Below are positions 6,350-13,261 of a DNA stretch of 64,000 bases, piece after piece. The notes under the pieces were generated by a model. That model did no database searches, was not told the DNA's origin, and worked only from the letters and a program-made list of their open reading frames with translations. Source of the stretch: a virus. Positions within the stretch are counted from its first letter, which is position 1. The number at the start of each line of letters is the position of its first letter. The position numbers were made by a program, and so were the translations under genes. The stretch spans positions 1 through 64,000 of the IMG/VR virus record IMGVR_UViG_3300033149_006357; one strand, given 5' to 3'.

Positions 6350-6602
6350 AAAACACCCAATCGTACATCGCATTGCCCTCGCGGTCACCGCCGCCGTATT
6401 TGAGGCGGTAGATGAGGCCGGGACGGATTACGACTCACTGTTCTGGGCGCTGACCAGGCGAGCCCGACCGATCGTGAAATCGCTGGAAACGATCGTCGGT
6501 CATCCTGTGGGGTTTGGGTTTGAGCTCACGGATGGCTGCTCGGTCGATGTATCCGTCGGCGAAAATGAGATCTTTGCAAGCATCGGAAAGAGGATCGCGT
6601 AG
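6342..6602 (+). CDS. hypothetical protein (86 aa)
   Basis: Overlaps the preceding small gene by 8 bases; GAAAGGATG upstream. Acidic, mixed alpha/beta protein (VHRIALAVTAAVFEAVDEAG...SVDVSVGENEIFASIGKRIA). The 'beta-strand at the end of a helical domain' pattern resembles other small early proteins here (for example 8322), but no family is recognised. Confidence 0.55.
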   Translation: MTEKHPIVHRIALAVTAAVFEAVDEAGTDYDSLFWALTRRARPIVKSLETIVGHPVGFGFELTDGCSVDVSVGENEIFASIGKRIA

Positions 6603-6610
6603 TAAGTGCT

Positions 6611-6683
6611 CAATCGGGCGTGTCCCCAAGGCGCTAGGCCGAATGGCCGTGAATGCGCACCACCCAGAATGCGCGCCCGATTG
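6611..6683. other. intergenic inverted repeat
   Basis: CAATCGGGCG (6611-6620) and CGCCCGATTG (6674-6683) are perfect inverted repeats with a 53-base interval. They fill most of the gap between two genes and could fold the mRNA into a long-range stem. Confidence 0.4.
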
Positions 6684-6723
6684 AAATCTCAAATCGGGAT
6701 CCGCACTAAGAGAGGGAAGTGAA

Positions 6724-6936
6724 ATGTGGCTCTCGGTAATAGGATTGGCGGTAGGCATAATCTGTATCGCAATCGCGGCTTGGGACTTGGCGGCCAACCA
6801 AATCCCTGTCGCCAAAGATTGTGATCGGCTATGCTATATGGCTGCGAAGGTCGCGCTGGACTTGCTCGACAAGGAAAACGTAGACGCGGCAAGGGATGTG
6901 CTCAAACGGCTATTGGAAGAACTTCAAGATTGCTAG
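6724..6936 (+). CDS. membrane-anchored small protein (70 aa)
   Basis: One N-terminal hydrophobic segment (VIGLAVGIICIAIAAWDLAA) and a soluble helical tail (VALDLLDKENVDAARDVLKR). GAGAGGGAAG ribosome binding site. Unknown function; possibly a membrane-tethered host-takeover protein. Confidence 0.55.
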   Translation: MWLSVIGLAVGIICIAIAAWDLAANQIPVAKDCDRLCYMAAKVALDLLDKENVDAARDVLKRLLEELQDC

Positions 6937-7003
6937 CCGATAATCCCCAGAAATGGGAATCTGCCAGGGATGGGCGCTGTTCGGCAGACCAAGAGGAGGG
7001 CGA

Positions 7004-7135
7004 ATGAATAGTTACAGAAGGTTCTGGCGCGTATGCGCCTGGAACAACAAGGGGAATCGCACCCGCGTCGTACTGAGGCCACGCCGGGAGCGGCGACGAG
7101 CAGCGCGGGCGCTATGGAAAGCCATCAAGAAGTGA
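7004..7135 (+). CDS. very basic small protein (43 aa)
   Basis: ATG at 7004 is chosen because GAGGAGGG lies just upstream. The product is strongly Arg-rich (VVLRPRRERRRAARALWKAIKK at its end), as expected for a nucleic-acid-binding peptide. Not recognised. Confidence 0.45.
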   Translation: MNSYRRFWRVCAWNNKGNRTRVVLRPRRERRRAARALWKAIKK

Positions 7136-7185
7136 TATGGCCCGGGCGAGCTCCTGCACCGGGCAAAGAAGAAAGGAGCAAAGAA

Positions 7186-7509
7186 GTGGATCGGAAAGAG
7201 CTAGAAAATGCTGTACTGGATGCAGCGCTTGCGATTTGCAAGAGATGGGGGCCGACCGTCATCGCCCCCGGGATTGGCAAAGTTGAGAGATCGCGGGATG
7301 GATACTCTGCTTATGTGACGCCAGGGGCAGATGCGTGGGGAACCATCCCACTGGGATCGGAATGGCAGGCACCGTCGCTGCGCGATCTGGAGACCGCCGA
7401 AAGACTTGTCATTGGGATCGCGCGGTACTGTGCAAGTGAGGACTTTCTCGGCAAGGTCGCCGGGTCGATTAGACGGATGAAGGCGATAGCCAGGGCCATT
7501 CAATCGTAA
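7186..7509 (+). CDS. hypothetical protein (107 aa), KELENAV family
   Basis: GTG start chosen for the GAAAGGAG site upstream and because the alignable part begins there (VDRKELENAVLDAALAICKRWG). It shares with 7625 an ELENAV...DAA...KWG block, a middle beta region, and a C-terminal helix ending in a SEDF...KAIARAI-like segment; 8647 shows a weaker version. So a small family has expanded here. A hairpin (GCCCGG/CCGGGC) sits just upstream. Function unknown. Confidence 0.6.
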   Translation: MDRKELENAVLDAALAICKRWGPTVIAPGIGKVERSRDGYSAYVTPGADAWGTIPLGSEWQAPSLRDLETAERLVIGIARYCASEDFLGKVAGSIRRMKAIARAIQS

Positions 7510-7524
7510 CACGCACAACAATAG

Positions 7525-7603
7525 CCCATCGCTGCTTTTGCGGCTTTGCAGGCGATGGGAATATCAAGCCGCACCGGATTTCGATCTGGTGCGGCTTTTT
7601 TCT
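7525..7603 (+). terminator. tandem hairpins with intrinsic terminator
   Basis: CCCATCGC (7525-7532) pairs with GCGATGGG (7552-7559). It is followed by a perfect stem AAGCCGCACC (7566-7575) / GGTGCGGCTT (7588-7597) that runs into a six-T tract (7596-7601). The second hairpin is a textbook intrinsic terminator, so the genes from 7625 on need read-through or another promoter. Confidence 0.85.
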
Positions 7604-7624
7604 TCTAACGAAAGCGAGTATCAG

Positions 7625-8197
7625 ATGATCGGAAAAGAGCGAATGGAACTAGAAAATGCGGTGTTCGATGCAGCCAAGACAGTCATCGAAAAATGGGGAA
7701 ATCCGATACGAACAGAGTTCGGCGAAATCTCCGGGTCGGAATCTGGGAATCAGATCAACATTCGTGAGGGCTGGTGGAGCACGGAAGTTGGTCGCTGGTG
7801 CGATCCCAACATGGACGATTTATGGCGTGCGAAGAGGGTCATCGAAACGATTGTATCGTATTGCGCGATAGAGGATTTTTCCAACAAAGTGTATGGGGCT
7901 GCCCAATGCTTGAGAGCAATCACCAACGCCATCGAGAGTAAAATGAGAAAAGTAAGCTCAGAAGTTAAGGACGTTTGGTGGATTAGATTGGGAAGGCGTG
8001 CCTCTACCGAGGCGCAAAAGAAATACGCCGAGCGCTTCGATGGCGAGATGTACAAACGAGCAACGGAAGGCTTATCTGGCGTGGCAGCCAATGTACTGAT
8101 CGACGATGCATTGGCCCTGTGCGGGTCACCCCATTACAAGCTGTCGCGCTCGGAATGGGATATGCCCCAAATCAAGTTCCTAGAACTGTTTTTGTGA
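7625..8197 (+). CDS. hypothetical protein (190 aa), KELENAV family, longer form
   Basis: The first 105 residues are homologous to the product at 7186 (RMELENAVFDAAKTVIEKWG; IVSYCAIEDFSNKVYGAAQC). About 80 extra residues at the C-terminus (WWIRLGRRASTEAQKKYAER...) are not shared. It follows the terminator at 7566. A start at 7625 or at the next in-frame ATG (7643) is possible. Function unknown. Confidence 0.6.
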   Translation: MIGKERMELENAVFDAAKTVIEKWGNPIRTEFGEISGSESGNQINIREGWWSTEVGRWCDPNMDDLWRAKRVIETIVSYCAIEDFSNKVYGAAQCLRAITNAIESKMRKVSSEVKDVWWIRLGRRASTEAQKKYAERFDGEMYKRATEGLSGVAANVLIDDALALCGSPHYKLSRSEWDMPQIKFLELFL

Positions 8198-8321
8198 TTG
8201 AGAAAAGAAGATAGGATGAGACAGGTCGAATTGGTCAGATTCGAAGCGATTACCACGGCCGGGTCAAGCTCAGCCCTGGAACGTGGGCGTTCGAGCGCCC
8301 AATCCCAAGAAAGGAAGAAAG

Positions 8322-8618
8322 GTGATAACGAAAATCAGAGCCCCCGACGCCGATTGCGCCCGGCTGGCAATGGCCACCGTCGATGCCATTGAGGAATGGG
8401 GAGCAGGGTCGCAAGAGGAAGGATTGGAAACGGCGATAGACGCGGTGCTCCGTGATGAGCGGGATCGGATCTTCGAGATGCACAACATCTACCCGGCGAT
8501 CTCAATCGAGGTTGTCGATAGCCACCCGTCTGTGGGCGGCGATGGGTACATTGACATCGAGATCGATGAAGGGTACGCCGATATCGCCGTGTACGTTCAG
8601 TACCCATTCCCAAGATAA
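8322..8618 (+). CDS. hypothetical acidic protein (98 aa)
   Basis: GTG start placed behind AAGGAAGAAAGG; upstream in-frame starts lack a binding site. Acidic, with an N-terminal helix (CARLAMATVDAIEEWGAG) and a C-terminal run of beta strands (GYIDIEIDEGYADIAVYVQY). The helix-EWG pattern echoes the KWG block of its neighbours, so it may be a distant member of that family. Confidence 0.5.
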   Translation: MITKIRAPDADCARLAMATVDAIEEWGAGSQEEGLETAIDAVLRDERDRIFEMHNIYPAISIEVVDSHPSVGGDGYIDIEIDEGYADIAVYVQYPFPR

Positions 8619-8634
8619 GTCCAGAAATGGACTT
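8617..8634 (+). other. GAAA-tetraloop hairpin at the gene end
   Basis: AAGTCCA-GAAA-TGGACTT, a perfect 7-bp stem capped by a GNRA tetraloop, overlapping the stop codon of the gene at 8322. Such very stable small hairpins often protect mRNA 3' ends. Confidence 0.5.
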
Positions 8635-8646
8635 GAAGGGGGCAGG

Positions 8647-9015
8647 ATGAAGAAACTGGTTGGAGCAATCACGGGGGTCGCGATGCTGGCCACGTTGAAA
8701 TGGGGAAACCCCGTTTCAACGCCAGAAGGATCAATCCTTAGGGTATCCCCGGATACGACAATGGTCAGCATCGAGTATCCCTACCACCGTTCGGTGATCG
8801 TCGATCCCGCCACACGCGAGAAAGATGTCGTCTGGGCGGCGAACGTGGTCGCGGCGGTCATTGACCGCTGTCTGGACGACTATCTGGTGAAAGAGCTCCG
8901 GGCGTCCGTGAAGCGGATGGTACGGGAGGCTGTGAAAAATGCCGATCTCGGAATGGGCGGAGGAAAATCTGAGGGAAACCATTTGAGAGGGAACGATGAA
9001 AAAGATAACATTTGA
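8647..9015 (+). CDS. hypothetical protein (122 aa), weak KWG-family member
   Basis: ATG behind AGGGGGCAGG. N-terminus (MKKLVGAITGVAMLATLKWGNPVS) is hydrophobic; the KWGNPV block matches 7625. It then has a beta region and a C-terminal helical domain (AANVVAAVIDRCLDDYLVKE). Overlaps the next gene by 20 bases. Function unknown. Confidence 0.55.
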   Translation: MKKLVGAITGVAMLATLKWGNPVSTPEGSILRVSPDTTMVSIEYPYHRSVIVDPATREKDVVWAANVVAAVIDRCLDDYLVKELRASVKRMVREAVKNADLGMGGGKSEGNHLRGNDEKDNI

Positions 9016-9313
9016 ACAGATCGTATCGGGCGAGTTTGCCCGATCTGGCAAGACCTGGGGCGACCGAATCGCCCCACATATCCACTGCACAGATGGGGCG
9101 GTGCTATCGGTGCAGGCATCATCCCTCCACTATTGCTCGCCCCGCGATGACCATGGGCCATATCAGTCTGTGGAAGTGGGCTATCCTACTAGCCCGCCAC
9201 CCCCCTCGTGGGATCGATACCAGGATGGCGAGAATCCCGTTTGGGGATTCGTTCCCGTGAATCTCGTTAGGCAATTCATCGAGGATCACGGCGGCGAATC
9301 CGACCAGGGCTAG
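8996..9313 (+). CDS. hypothetical protein (105 aa)
   Basis: Start at 8996 behind GAGAGGGAACG. Small protein with a Pro-rich middle (TSPPPPSWDRYQDG) and a C-terminal NLVRQFIEDHGG helix of a kind found in small phage proteins of unknown function. No motif that points to an activity. Confidence 0.55.
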   Translation: MKKITFEQIVSGEFARSGKTWGDRIAPHIHCTDGAVLSVQASSLHYCSPRDDHGPYQSVEVGYPTSPPPPSWDRYQDGENPVWGFVPVNLVRQFIEDHGGESDQG

Positions 9314-9332
9314 CACCCAGGGATGAGGATAC

Positions 9333-9590
9333 ATGTTGATCTCGGAATGGGTGGACGAAAATCTGACAGAGGAAGAGATCGCCGATATCGCCACATATGG
9401 GGCGCTCGGGCAACCAGGGCTCACATACGATGGTGAAATCCTGGAAATCTACGACCTCTGCCACAGAGACATTTGGGACAGCCTGGAAGACGATATCTCT
9501 CTGGCAGGGATAGACCATCTCGAGCAGTTGGAGATCGGGCTGACTATCCAGGCGGTCGAGAGAGAGTGCACGAGGAGGATACAATGTTGA
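9333..9590 (+). CDS. hypothetical acidic protein (85 aa)
   Basis: Starts behind GGATGAGG and ends inside the start of the next gene. Strongly acidic and helical (DENLTEEEIADIATYG; LEDDISLAGIDHLEQLEIG). Acidic small phage proteins are often DNA mimics or host enzyme inhibitors; there is no specific evidence for that here. Confidence 0.5.
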   Translation: MLISEWVDENLTEEEIADIATYGALGQPGLTYDGEILEIYDLCHRDIWDSLEDDISLAGIDHLEQLEIGLTIQAVERECTRRIQC

Positions 9591-9973
9591 TCCGATGTGT
9601 TGACAAAATGGCTTACCGCCGAAATGGCGAAGGCTGGGAAAGGGTGCAAATCTCGGTTGGAGATACCGTCTGCGGCGAGATAGAGGACATCGTGGCTGCG
9701 CCTCGAGATCGTGGCGTGAAGCTCATCGTGCAGGATGGTCGAGTGATCGCAACACGTCACGAGCCATATTGCGAGGCGCCGCGCCCGACAAACCGCGTGC
9801 GGATTATTGGAGACACCATCATGAGGTGCTGGACGGATGGTACGGCGCGACCGTCCAGGGCGCTCATGGCGGACGATGTGATCGATTTTGCCGATCTCGA
9901 ATCTTTGCTGGACATCGAGGTCGAGGACGGCAGGTGGATCCGCGTCGAAAATGGAGTGGTAATAGTGCAATGA
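9584..9973 (+). CDS. hypothetical beta-rich protein (129 aa)
   Basis: ATG behind GAGGAGG, overlapping the upstream stop by 7 bases. The chain alternates short beta strands (VQISVGDTVCGEIEDIV; NRVRIIGDTIM; IEVEDGRWIRVENGVVIV) and may be a small beta-barrel. ATGA overlap with the next gene. No family recognised. Confidence 0.55.
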   Translation: MLIRCVDKMAYRRNGEGWERVQISVGDTVCGEIEDIVAAPRDRGVKLIVQDGRVIATRHEPYCEAPRPTNRVRIIGDTIMRCWTDGTARPSRALMADDVIDFADLESLLDIEVEDGRWIRVENGVVIVQ

Positions 9974-10059
9974 CAACGTACATCTGCATGCGCAAGCCCA
10001 AAGCCAGACGTATCGACGGCATGGATCACTACGCGCTCTTCAAGGATTCGTACAAATGA
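9970..10059 (+). CDS. tiny basic peptide (29 aa)
   Basis: Bounded by ATGA overlaps at both ends (9970-9973 and 10056-10059), so it is translationally coupled to both neighbours. Sequence begins MTTYICMRKPKARRIDG. The position makes it likely to be translated; function unknown. Confidence 0.45.
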   Translation: MTTYICMRKPKARRIDGMDHYALFKDSYK

Positions 10060-10364
10060 GATACCTGATTAACTTTGGGCCGCCGCTGACGGCCGAGGAA
10101 AAAGATACTGTATCCGGTTATCGCCTTCTACAAGCAGAGGGCGATGACGCGGAAGAAAAGATCCGCAGCCTCGGCCGCGACGGTGATTGGTGGTGGACAT
10201 CCGACATCACCGTCCGATTGCCGAACGATCCGATAGAGGCCGCGATCATCGCACTCAAGATTGGCGATGCAATGCCGCTTTGGCCGACTGTCATCGACCT
10301 GCGTGACAACAGCCTCATCGATCTTGAAGCTATTGCGGTATGGGGCGCCCCGCGCTGCGGATGA
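10056..10364 (+). CDS. hypothetical protein (102 aa), YLxNFG family
   Basis: ATGA overlap with the preceding peptide. It is homologous to the C-terminal 98 residues of the gene at 10372: RYLINFGPPLTAEEKDTVSG and KYLVNFGKRLSKSEREVFLT align, as do the LPNDPIEAAIIALKI and LPDDPVEAVILMLKI blocks. A predicted alpha/beta fold of unknown role. Confidence 0.6.
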   Translation: MRYLINFGPPLTAEEKDTVSGYRLLQAEGDDAEEKIRSLGRDGDWWWTSDITVRLPNDPIEAAIIALKIGDAMPLWPTVIDLRDNSLIDLEAIAVWGAPRCG

Positions 10365-10371
10365 GGAGGAA

Positions 10372-10830
10372 ATGATGGGACATCTGACCGACATCGCTTA
10401 CGCGGCCGCATCAGACATCGACGTGGCCATGCGGATGGCCAATGGCGACTGGGCGGCGATGGCCATAGCACGATTGGCCAAGGTCGACCTGGAGGCCGGA
10501 TTAGAGGCCGCAAGAGCGGTAGAAAAGGCAAGGAAGGTGAAATATCTGGTCAATTTCGGAAAGCGCTTATCGAAGTCAGAGCGCGAAGTGTTTCTGACTT
10601 ACGCGGTCGTTCAGCCGACCGGAAACACAGTAGATGAAAAGATCGACAATTGCCATTTCACGACAGGGCAATGGCAAGATGCCGATCTCTACATCATGCT
10701 GCCGGATGATCCAGTCGAGGCCGTCATTCTCATGCTGAAGATTGCAAAGCGTGTCAAGGAATTGCCGGATATCGTGGTCTTGTCCGATGGTTATCCAAAG
10801 TTCATTCCAACAGAGGAGGTCATGTCATGA
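10372..10830 (+). CDS. hypothetical protein (152 aa), two-part YLxNFG family member
   Basis: Begins at ATGATG behind GAGGAGG. Residues 1-55 form an Ala-rich helical segment (TDIAYAAASDIDVAMRMANG) absent from the paralogue; residues 56-152 match the gene at 10056. An internal GTG at 10538 could give the short form alone. The stop overlaps the next start by 4 bases. Confidence 0.55.
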   Translation: MMGHLTDIAYAAASDIDVAMRMANGDWAAMAIARLAKVDLEAGLEAARAVEKARKVKYLVNFGKRLSKSEREVFLTYAVVQPTGNTVDEKIDNCHFTTGQWQDADLYIMLPDDPVEAVILMLKIAKRVKELPDIVVLSDGYPKFIPTEEVMS

Positions 10831-11141
10831 ACGTAACCGTGAAGGTAAGCGATCTGGTGTTCGATATGGAAACCCTTCATGCCGCCATTGCCGTGGCAAA
10901 GGCGAATGATGGGGAAGTCCGCATCGATGGCAATACGGTCGACATCTCCGGCCTCTATACAGAGGTCGACATGTGCAGGGCAAGACTGCGTTACGTCGAC
11001 CTCGAGGAGAGATTGTACGATGTCGAGCGCGAACTCTTGACGCTCAATCCGTATGATTTCATCGACCGCGGCCTTCTGCCCGAAGATCATCCATACGCGC
11101 TGCGGCTGGTGACCAAGGAGGATAGTGTTGTCTACATCTAG
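10827..11141 (+). CDS. hypothetical protein (104 aa)
   Basis: ATGA overlap with the preceding gene and GAGGAGG upstream. The central region is helical (MCRARLRYVDLEERLYDVER) between two beta-type parts. No recognised family. Confidence 0.55.
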   Translation: MNVTVKVSDLVFDMETLHAAIAVAKANDGEVRIDGNTVDISGLYTEVDMCRARLRYVDLEERLYDVERELLTLNPYDFIDRGLLPEDHPYALRLVTKEDSVVYI

Positions 11142-11149
11142 GCTTGTTC

Positions 11150-11186
11150 GCCCGCCGGGACAGGTTGACGCCCTGCGATGGCGGGC
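11150..11186 (+). terminator. GC-rich intergenic hairpin, third copy
   Basis: GCCCGCC (11150-11156) pairs with GGCGGGC (11180-11186), the same stem sequence as at 6178, in the gap between two genes. No T-tract. Confidence 0.45.
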
Positions 11187-11210
11187 CACACCGATAAAAG
11201 GAGACCGAAA

Positions 11211-11474
11211 GTGAAGCCAAGCGAATGGGCGAAAGTGATCGGGGCGATGCTTATCGCCGCAGCGGACAACCCGGATATGTTCAACTTTGAGGAAGACGAT
11301 TCCGGGATGTCGCCACACGACAAATCGATCATCAACATCGCACGCCGGCTCTTTCCCGATGAGCCAGTGCACAAGCAGGCGCTGTACGCCGCGACCGCCG
11401 CGTACATCGTGGACACGATCTTGGTAAAGATGCCAAAGGTTGAGGCCGCGATCGATGGCCTCGTGGAGGATTAA
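11211..11474 (+). CDS. hypothetical protein (87 aa), helical
   Basis: GTG start placed behind AAGGAGACC. All-helical, Ala-rich (SEWAKVIGAMLIAAADNPDM; ALYAATAAYIVDTILVKMP). It resembles the next gene in size and make-up, and the pair could form a complex, but this is inference. Confidence 0.5.
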   Translation: MKPSEWAKVIGAMLIAAADNPDMFNFEEDDSGMSPHDKSIINIARRLFPDEPVHKQALYAATAAYIVDTILVKMPKVEAAIDGLVED

Positions 11475-11477
11475 GAC

Positions 11478-11756
11478 ATGGGCGAGCTGACAAAGTGGTT
11501 CGAAGATGTGGCGAGGGTCATCGTCCTTGCCACGAACATCGATGGGTTCCTGGAGAACATTGCGGATGTCGCCGGTCCCCACGCCATGGCAATAGCGAAA
11601 GCGACGGATGTCGTCATGCCAGACGCAGATGCAATGAAAAAGGCATGCGTCGCTACCGTAGCCCTGATGACGGTCGAGTCGATGGCGGGTCACACAGAAT
11701 CCGTACTGAGCAGCGCGATCCGGCTAGACCGCCATCTGAGATCGGTGATGAACTAG
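11478..11756 (+). CDS. hypothetical protein (92 aa), helical
   Basis: Starts 4 bases after the preceding stop. Helical and Ala/Val-rich (FEDVARVIVLATNIDGFLEN; ACVATVALMTVESMAGHTES). No recognised motif. Confidence 0.5.
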   Translation: MGELTKWFEDVARVIVLATNIDGFLENIADVAGPHAMAIAKATDVVMPDADAMKKACVATVALMTVESMAGHTESVLSSAIRLDRHLRSVMN

Positions 11757-11799
11757 CATCATCGGGCTAGCATCCCGTTACCACTGCCAAGGTATAATT

Positions 11800-12333
11800 A
11801 TGTATCCAGAACTTTGCTCAAACTGTAATGAGATGTTGGACAGAATGGCGGCAGATCGCGGCATCCACAAGATCGAGGCCGCCGAGATAGCATGGAGAGA
11901 CCGCCTTTACTGCGGCGGGCGAAAATGCGCATCGCCGGAGCTCCTATCGGAGACAGACGATTGCGTAGCGACCGCCGTCGTCGATGGCCAGCACTGGACA
12001 GCAACGCTGGAAAAGAACGCCATCGTATGGGAGCTCAACGGCAACGTTGTTGATACATGGCGCGATTGCTCACAAATCACGTTTCGTGAGATCGTCGGGA
12101 TGAGGCCGCCCTTGAAGAGGGAAGACTTCCACAAAGTGTCAAAGATATCCATTGATATGCTCAAGGGCGTGACGTACACGCCGCCCAAGAAAGTATCCGT
12201 TCCAGGTGTGGACCTGTGGGATGTGTACATGTGGGTTGACACAATGACCGATAATGACATCGAAATGGAGGGCCTTGATACCTCGAAAAAAGTCATTGTG
12301 TTAGACGACTCAATCTACATAAGGAGAAAATAA
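11800..12333 (+). CDS. hypothetical zinc-binding protein (177 aa)
   Basis: N-terminus holds two Cys pairs (C6-x2-C9 and, about 30 residues on, CGGRKC), a probable zinc ribbon. The rest is a beta-rich domain followed by VDLWDVYMWVDTMTDNDIEM. The ATG follows a TATAAT-like AT-rich stretch but no clear binding site. The stop overlaps the next start (TAATG). The sequence does not show whether it belongs to the ubiquitin-like cassette downstream. Confidence 0.55.
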   Translation: MYPELCSNCNEMLDRMAADRGIHKIEAAEIAWRDRLYCGGRKCASPELLSETDDCVATAVVDGQHWTATLEKNAIVWELNGNVVDTWRDCSQITFREIVGMRPPLKREDFHKVSKISIDMLKGVTYTPPKKVSVPGVDLWDVYMWVDTMTDNDIEMEGLDTSKKVIVLDDSIYIRRK

Positions 12334-12692
12334 TGGAGAGGTCTGAGGATAAACAATGGTACGACGCCATTCTTGCAATGACAAGCAACCCGCACAACAT
12401 CTACATCGATCGGTTCAGCGATGGCGTCGCGATCACGATCTCTGCGGCGGGCGCGAGGATGTCCCTCATAATCCCCAATGACATGGAGCTCAAATGGACA
12501 TCAAAGGGGTGCTCGCATCCTGAGACGGAAAACGAGGTCTTGTACGTAGATGGTTCCGCAATGCAGCGCGTCTGCTGCAAACATTGCGGATTTATCATCC
12601 GGCCTTGGCGCGCATGCAAGACGCCCTGGCCGATAGATAGGGAAGCAGAGGCACACATAATGGGAGGTCTGGATGAAATTCTTGAAGATTGA
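12333..12692 (+). CDS. hypothetical protein with C-terminal zinc motif (119 aa)
   Basis: Starts at TAATG behind AAGGAG. Beta-rich N-terminal half (IYIDRFSDGVAITISAAGAR) then a Cys/His group: CSH at about 69, CC-x2-C near 90 and a later Cys. It likely binds zinc. Overlaps the next gene by 20 bases. Confidence 0.55.
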   Translation: MERSEDKQWYDAILAMTSNPHNIYIDRFSDGVAITISAAGARMSLIIPNDMELKWTSKGCSHPETENEVLYVDGSAMQRVCCKHCGFIIRPWRACKTPWPIDREAEAHIMGGLDEILED

Positions 12693-13023
12693 CCTGAAGC
12701 CGTGGCAACCACCGGTCTCATCAGCCGAGGCGGTCGCCATTATCTGGGCGCTGCCGACAGCGCTGGAGTTGATGCGTGACATCTTTCCAGATGTCCGCAT
12801 CGTAGAAAGGGGGAAAAGGTACTTCAAAATCAGCGGACCGACTGAATCGGTCAAACAGGTCGCGTCGAGGTACGCCGACATCCAATACGCGGCCTTGGGA
12901 TGTGGAGCACGTATCGTCGGAGATGCCATCGACATTCGATACGTGCCAAAGTCGGCGCTAGAAGCGATGGCTAAGGGAGTCCCGATGAGGGACATCATAT
13001 CTCATTTCTCAGAAGGAGAATAG
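12673..13023 (+). CDS. hypothetical protein (116 aa) leading the ubiquitin-like cassette
   Basis: ATG behind GGGAGGTCTGG; ends 2 bases before the ubiquitin-like gene, so it is translationally linked to it. Alpha/beta (MKFLKIDLKPWQPP; AVAIIWALPTALELMRDIFP; YRKYFKISG-type strand; AALGCGARIVGDAIDIRYV). One Cys lies near residue 77 in an LGCGAR segment, but the sequence does not look like a standard E2. It is a candidate accessory factor for the cassette. Confidence 0.5.
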   Translation: MKFLKIDLKPWQPPVSSAEAVAIIWALPTALELMRDIFPDVRIVERGKRYFKISGPTESVKQVASRYADIQYAALGCGARIVGDAIDIRYVPKSALEAMAKGVPMRDIISHFSEGE

Positions 13024-13025
13024 CG

Positions 13026-13214
13026 ATGAAGGTCACGATCGTAGGCGAGGGCAGGGAAATCACGTTGGAGGATGGGTTCACCCTGGAAGAACTGGTCGAA
13101 CAGGGCATCGTCCCATCCGACTACCGGGTCTTCGACAGCAACGGGAATGAAGTTGCTTCCGACGAGGAGGTGACCGGCGACCTGGTTGCCGCGCCCGTTA
13201 CCAAGAACGCCTAA
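13026..13214 (+). CDS. ubiquitin-like beta-grasp protein (62 aa)
   Basis: A short protein with the strand-helix-strand pattern of ThiS/MoaD/ubiquitin-like folds: MKVTIVGEGREITLEDG (hairpin), TLEELVEQGI (helix), then DYRVFDSNGNEV and a final DLVAAPVTK strand. It would be the modifier of the cassette that follows (E2-like 13262, JAB 13866, E1-like 14335). The chain ends in AAPVTKNA rather than the usual Gly-Gly, so if it is activated the C-terminal chemistry is atypical. The preceding stop is 2 bases away and GGAGAA serves as the ribosome binding site. The fold call rests on pattern and context. Confidence 0.65.
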   Translation: MKVTIVGEGREITLEDGFTLEELVEQGIVPSDYRVFDSNGNEVASDEEVTGDLVAAPVTKNA

Positions 13215-13220
13215 GTAAGC

Positions 13221-13246
13221 AGGGCGGGTCAATGGCGACCCGCCCT
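13221..13246 (+). terminator. GC-rich hairpin between the modifier and E2-like genes
   Basis: A perfect 10-bp stem, AGGGCGGGTC (13221-13230) with GACCCGCCCT (13237-13246), and a 6-base loop. No T-tract, so it may only reduce transcription or protect the upstream mRNA. This would give more of the small ubiquitin-like protein than of the downstream enzymes. Confidence 0.55.
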
Positions 13247-13261
13247 CATCGAGGTATTATC

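Noticed and set aside
8198-8392. 64-codon frame starting at TTG
   Set aside because: Overlaps the better-supported gene at 8322, and the product is low-complexity Ser/Arg-rich.
11793-11798. TATAAT box before the gene at 11800
   Set aside because: No -35 hexamer at the right distance, and the start codon would be only a base or two downstream.
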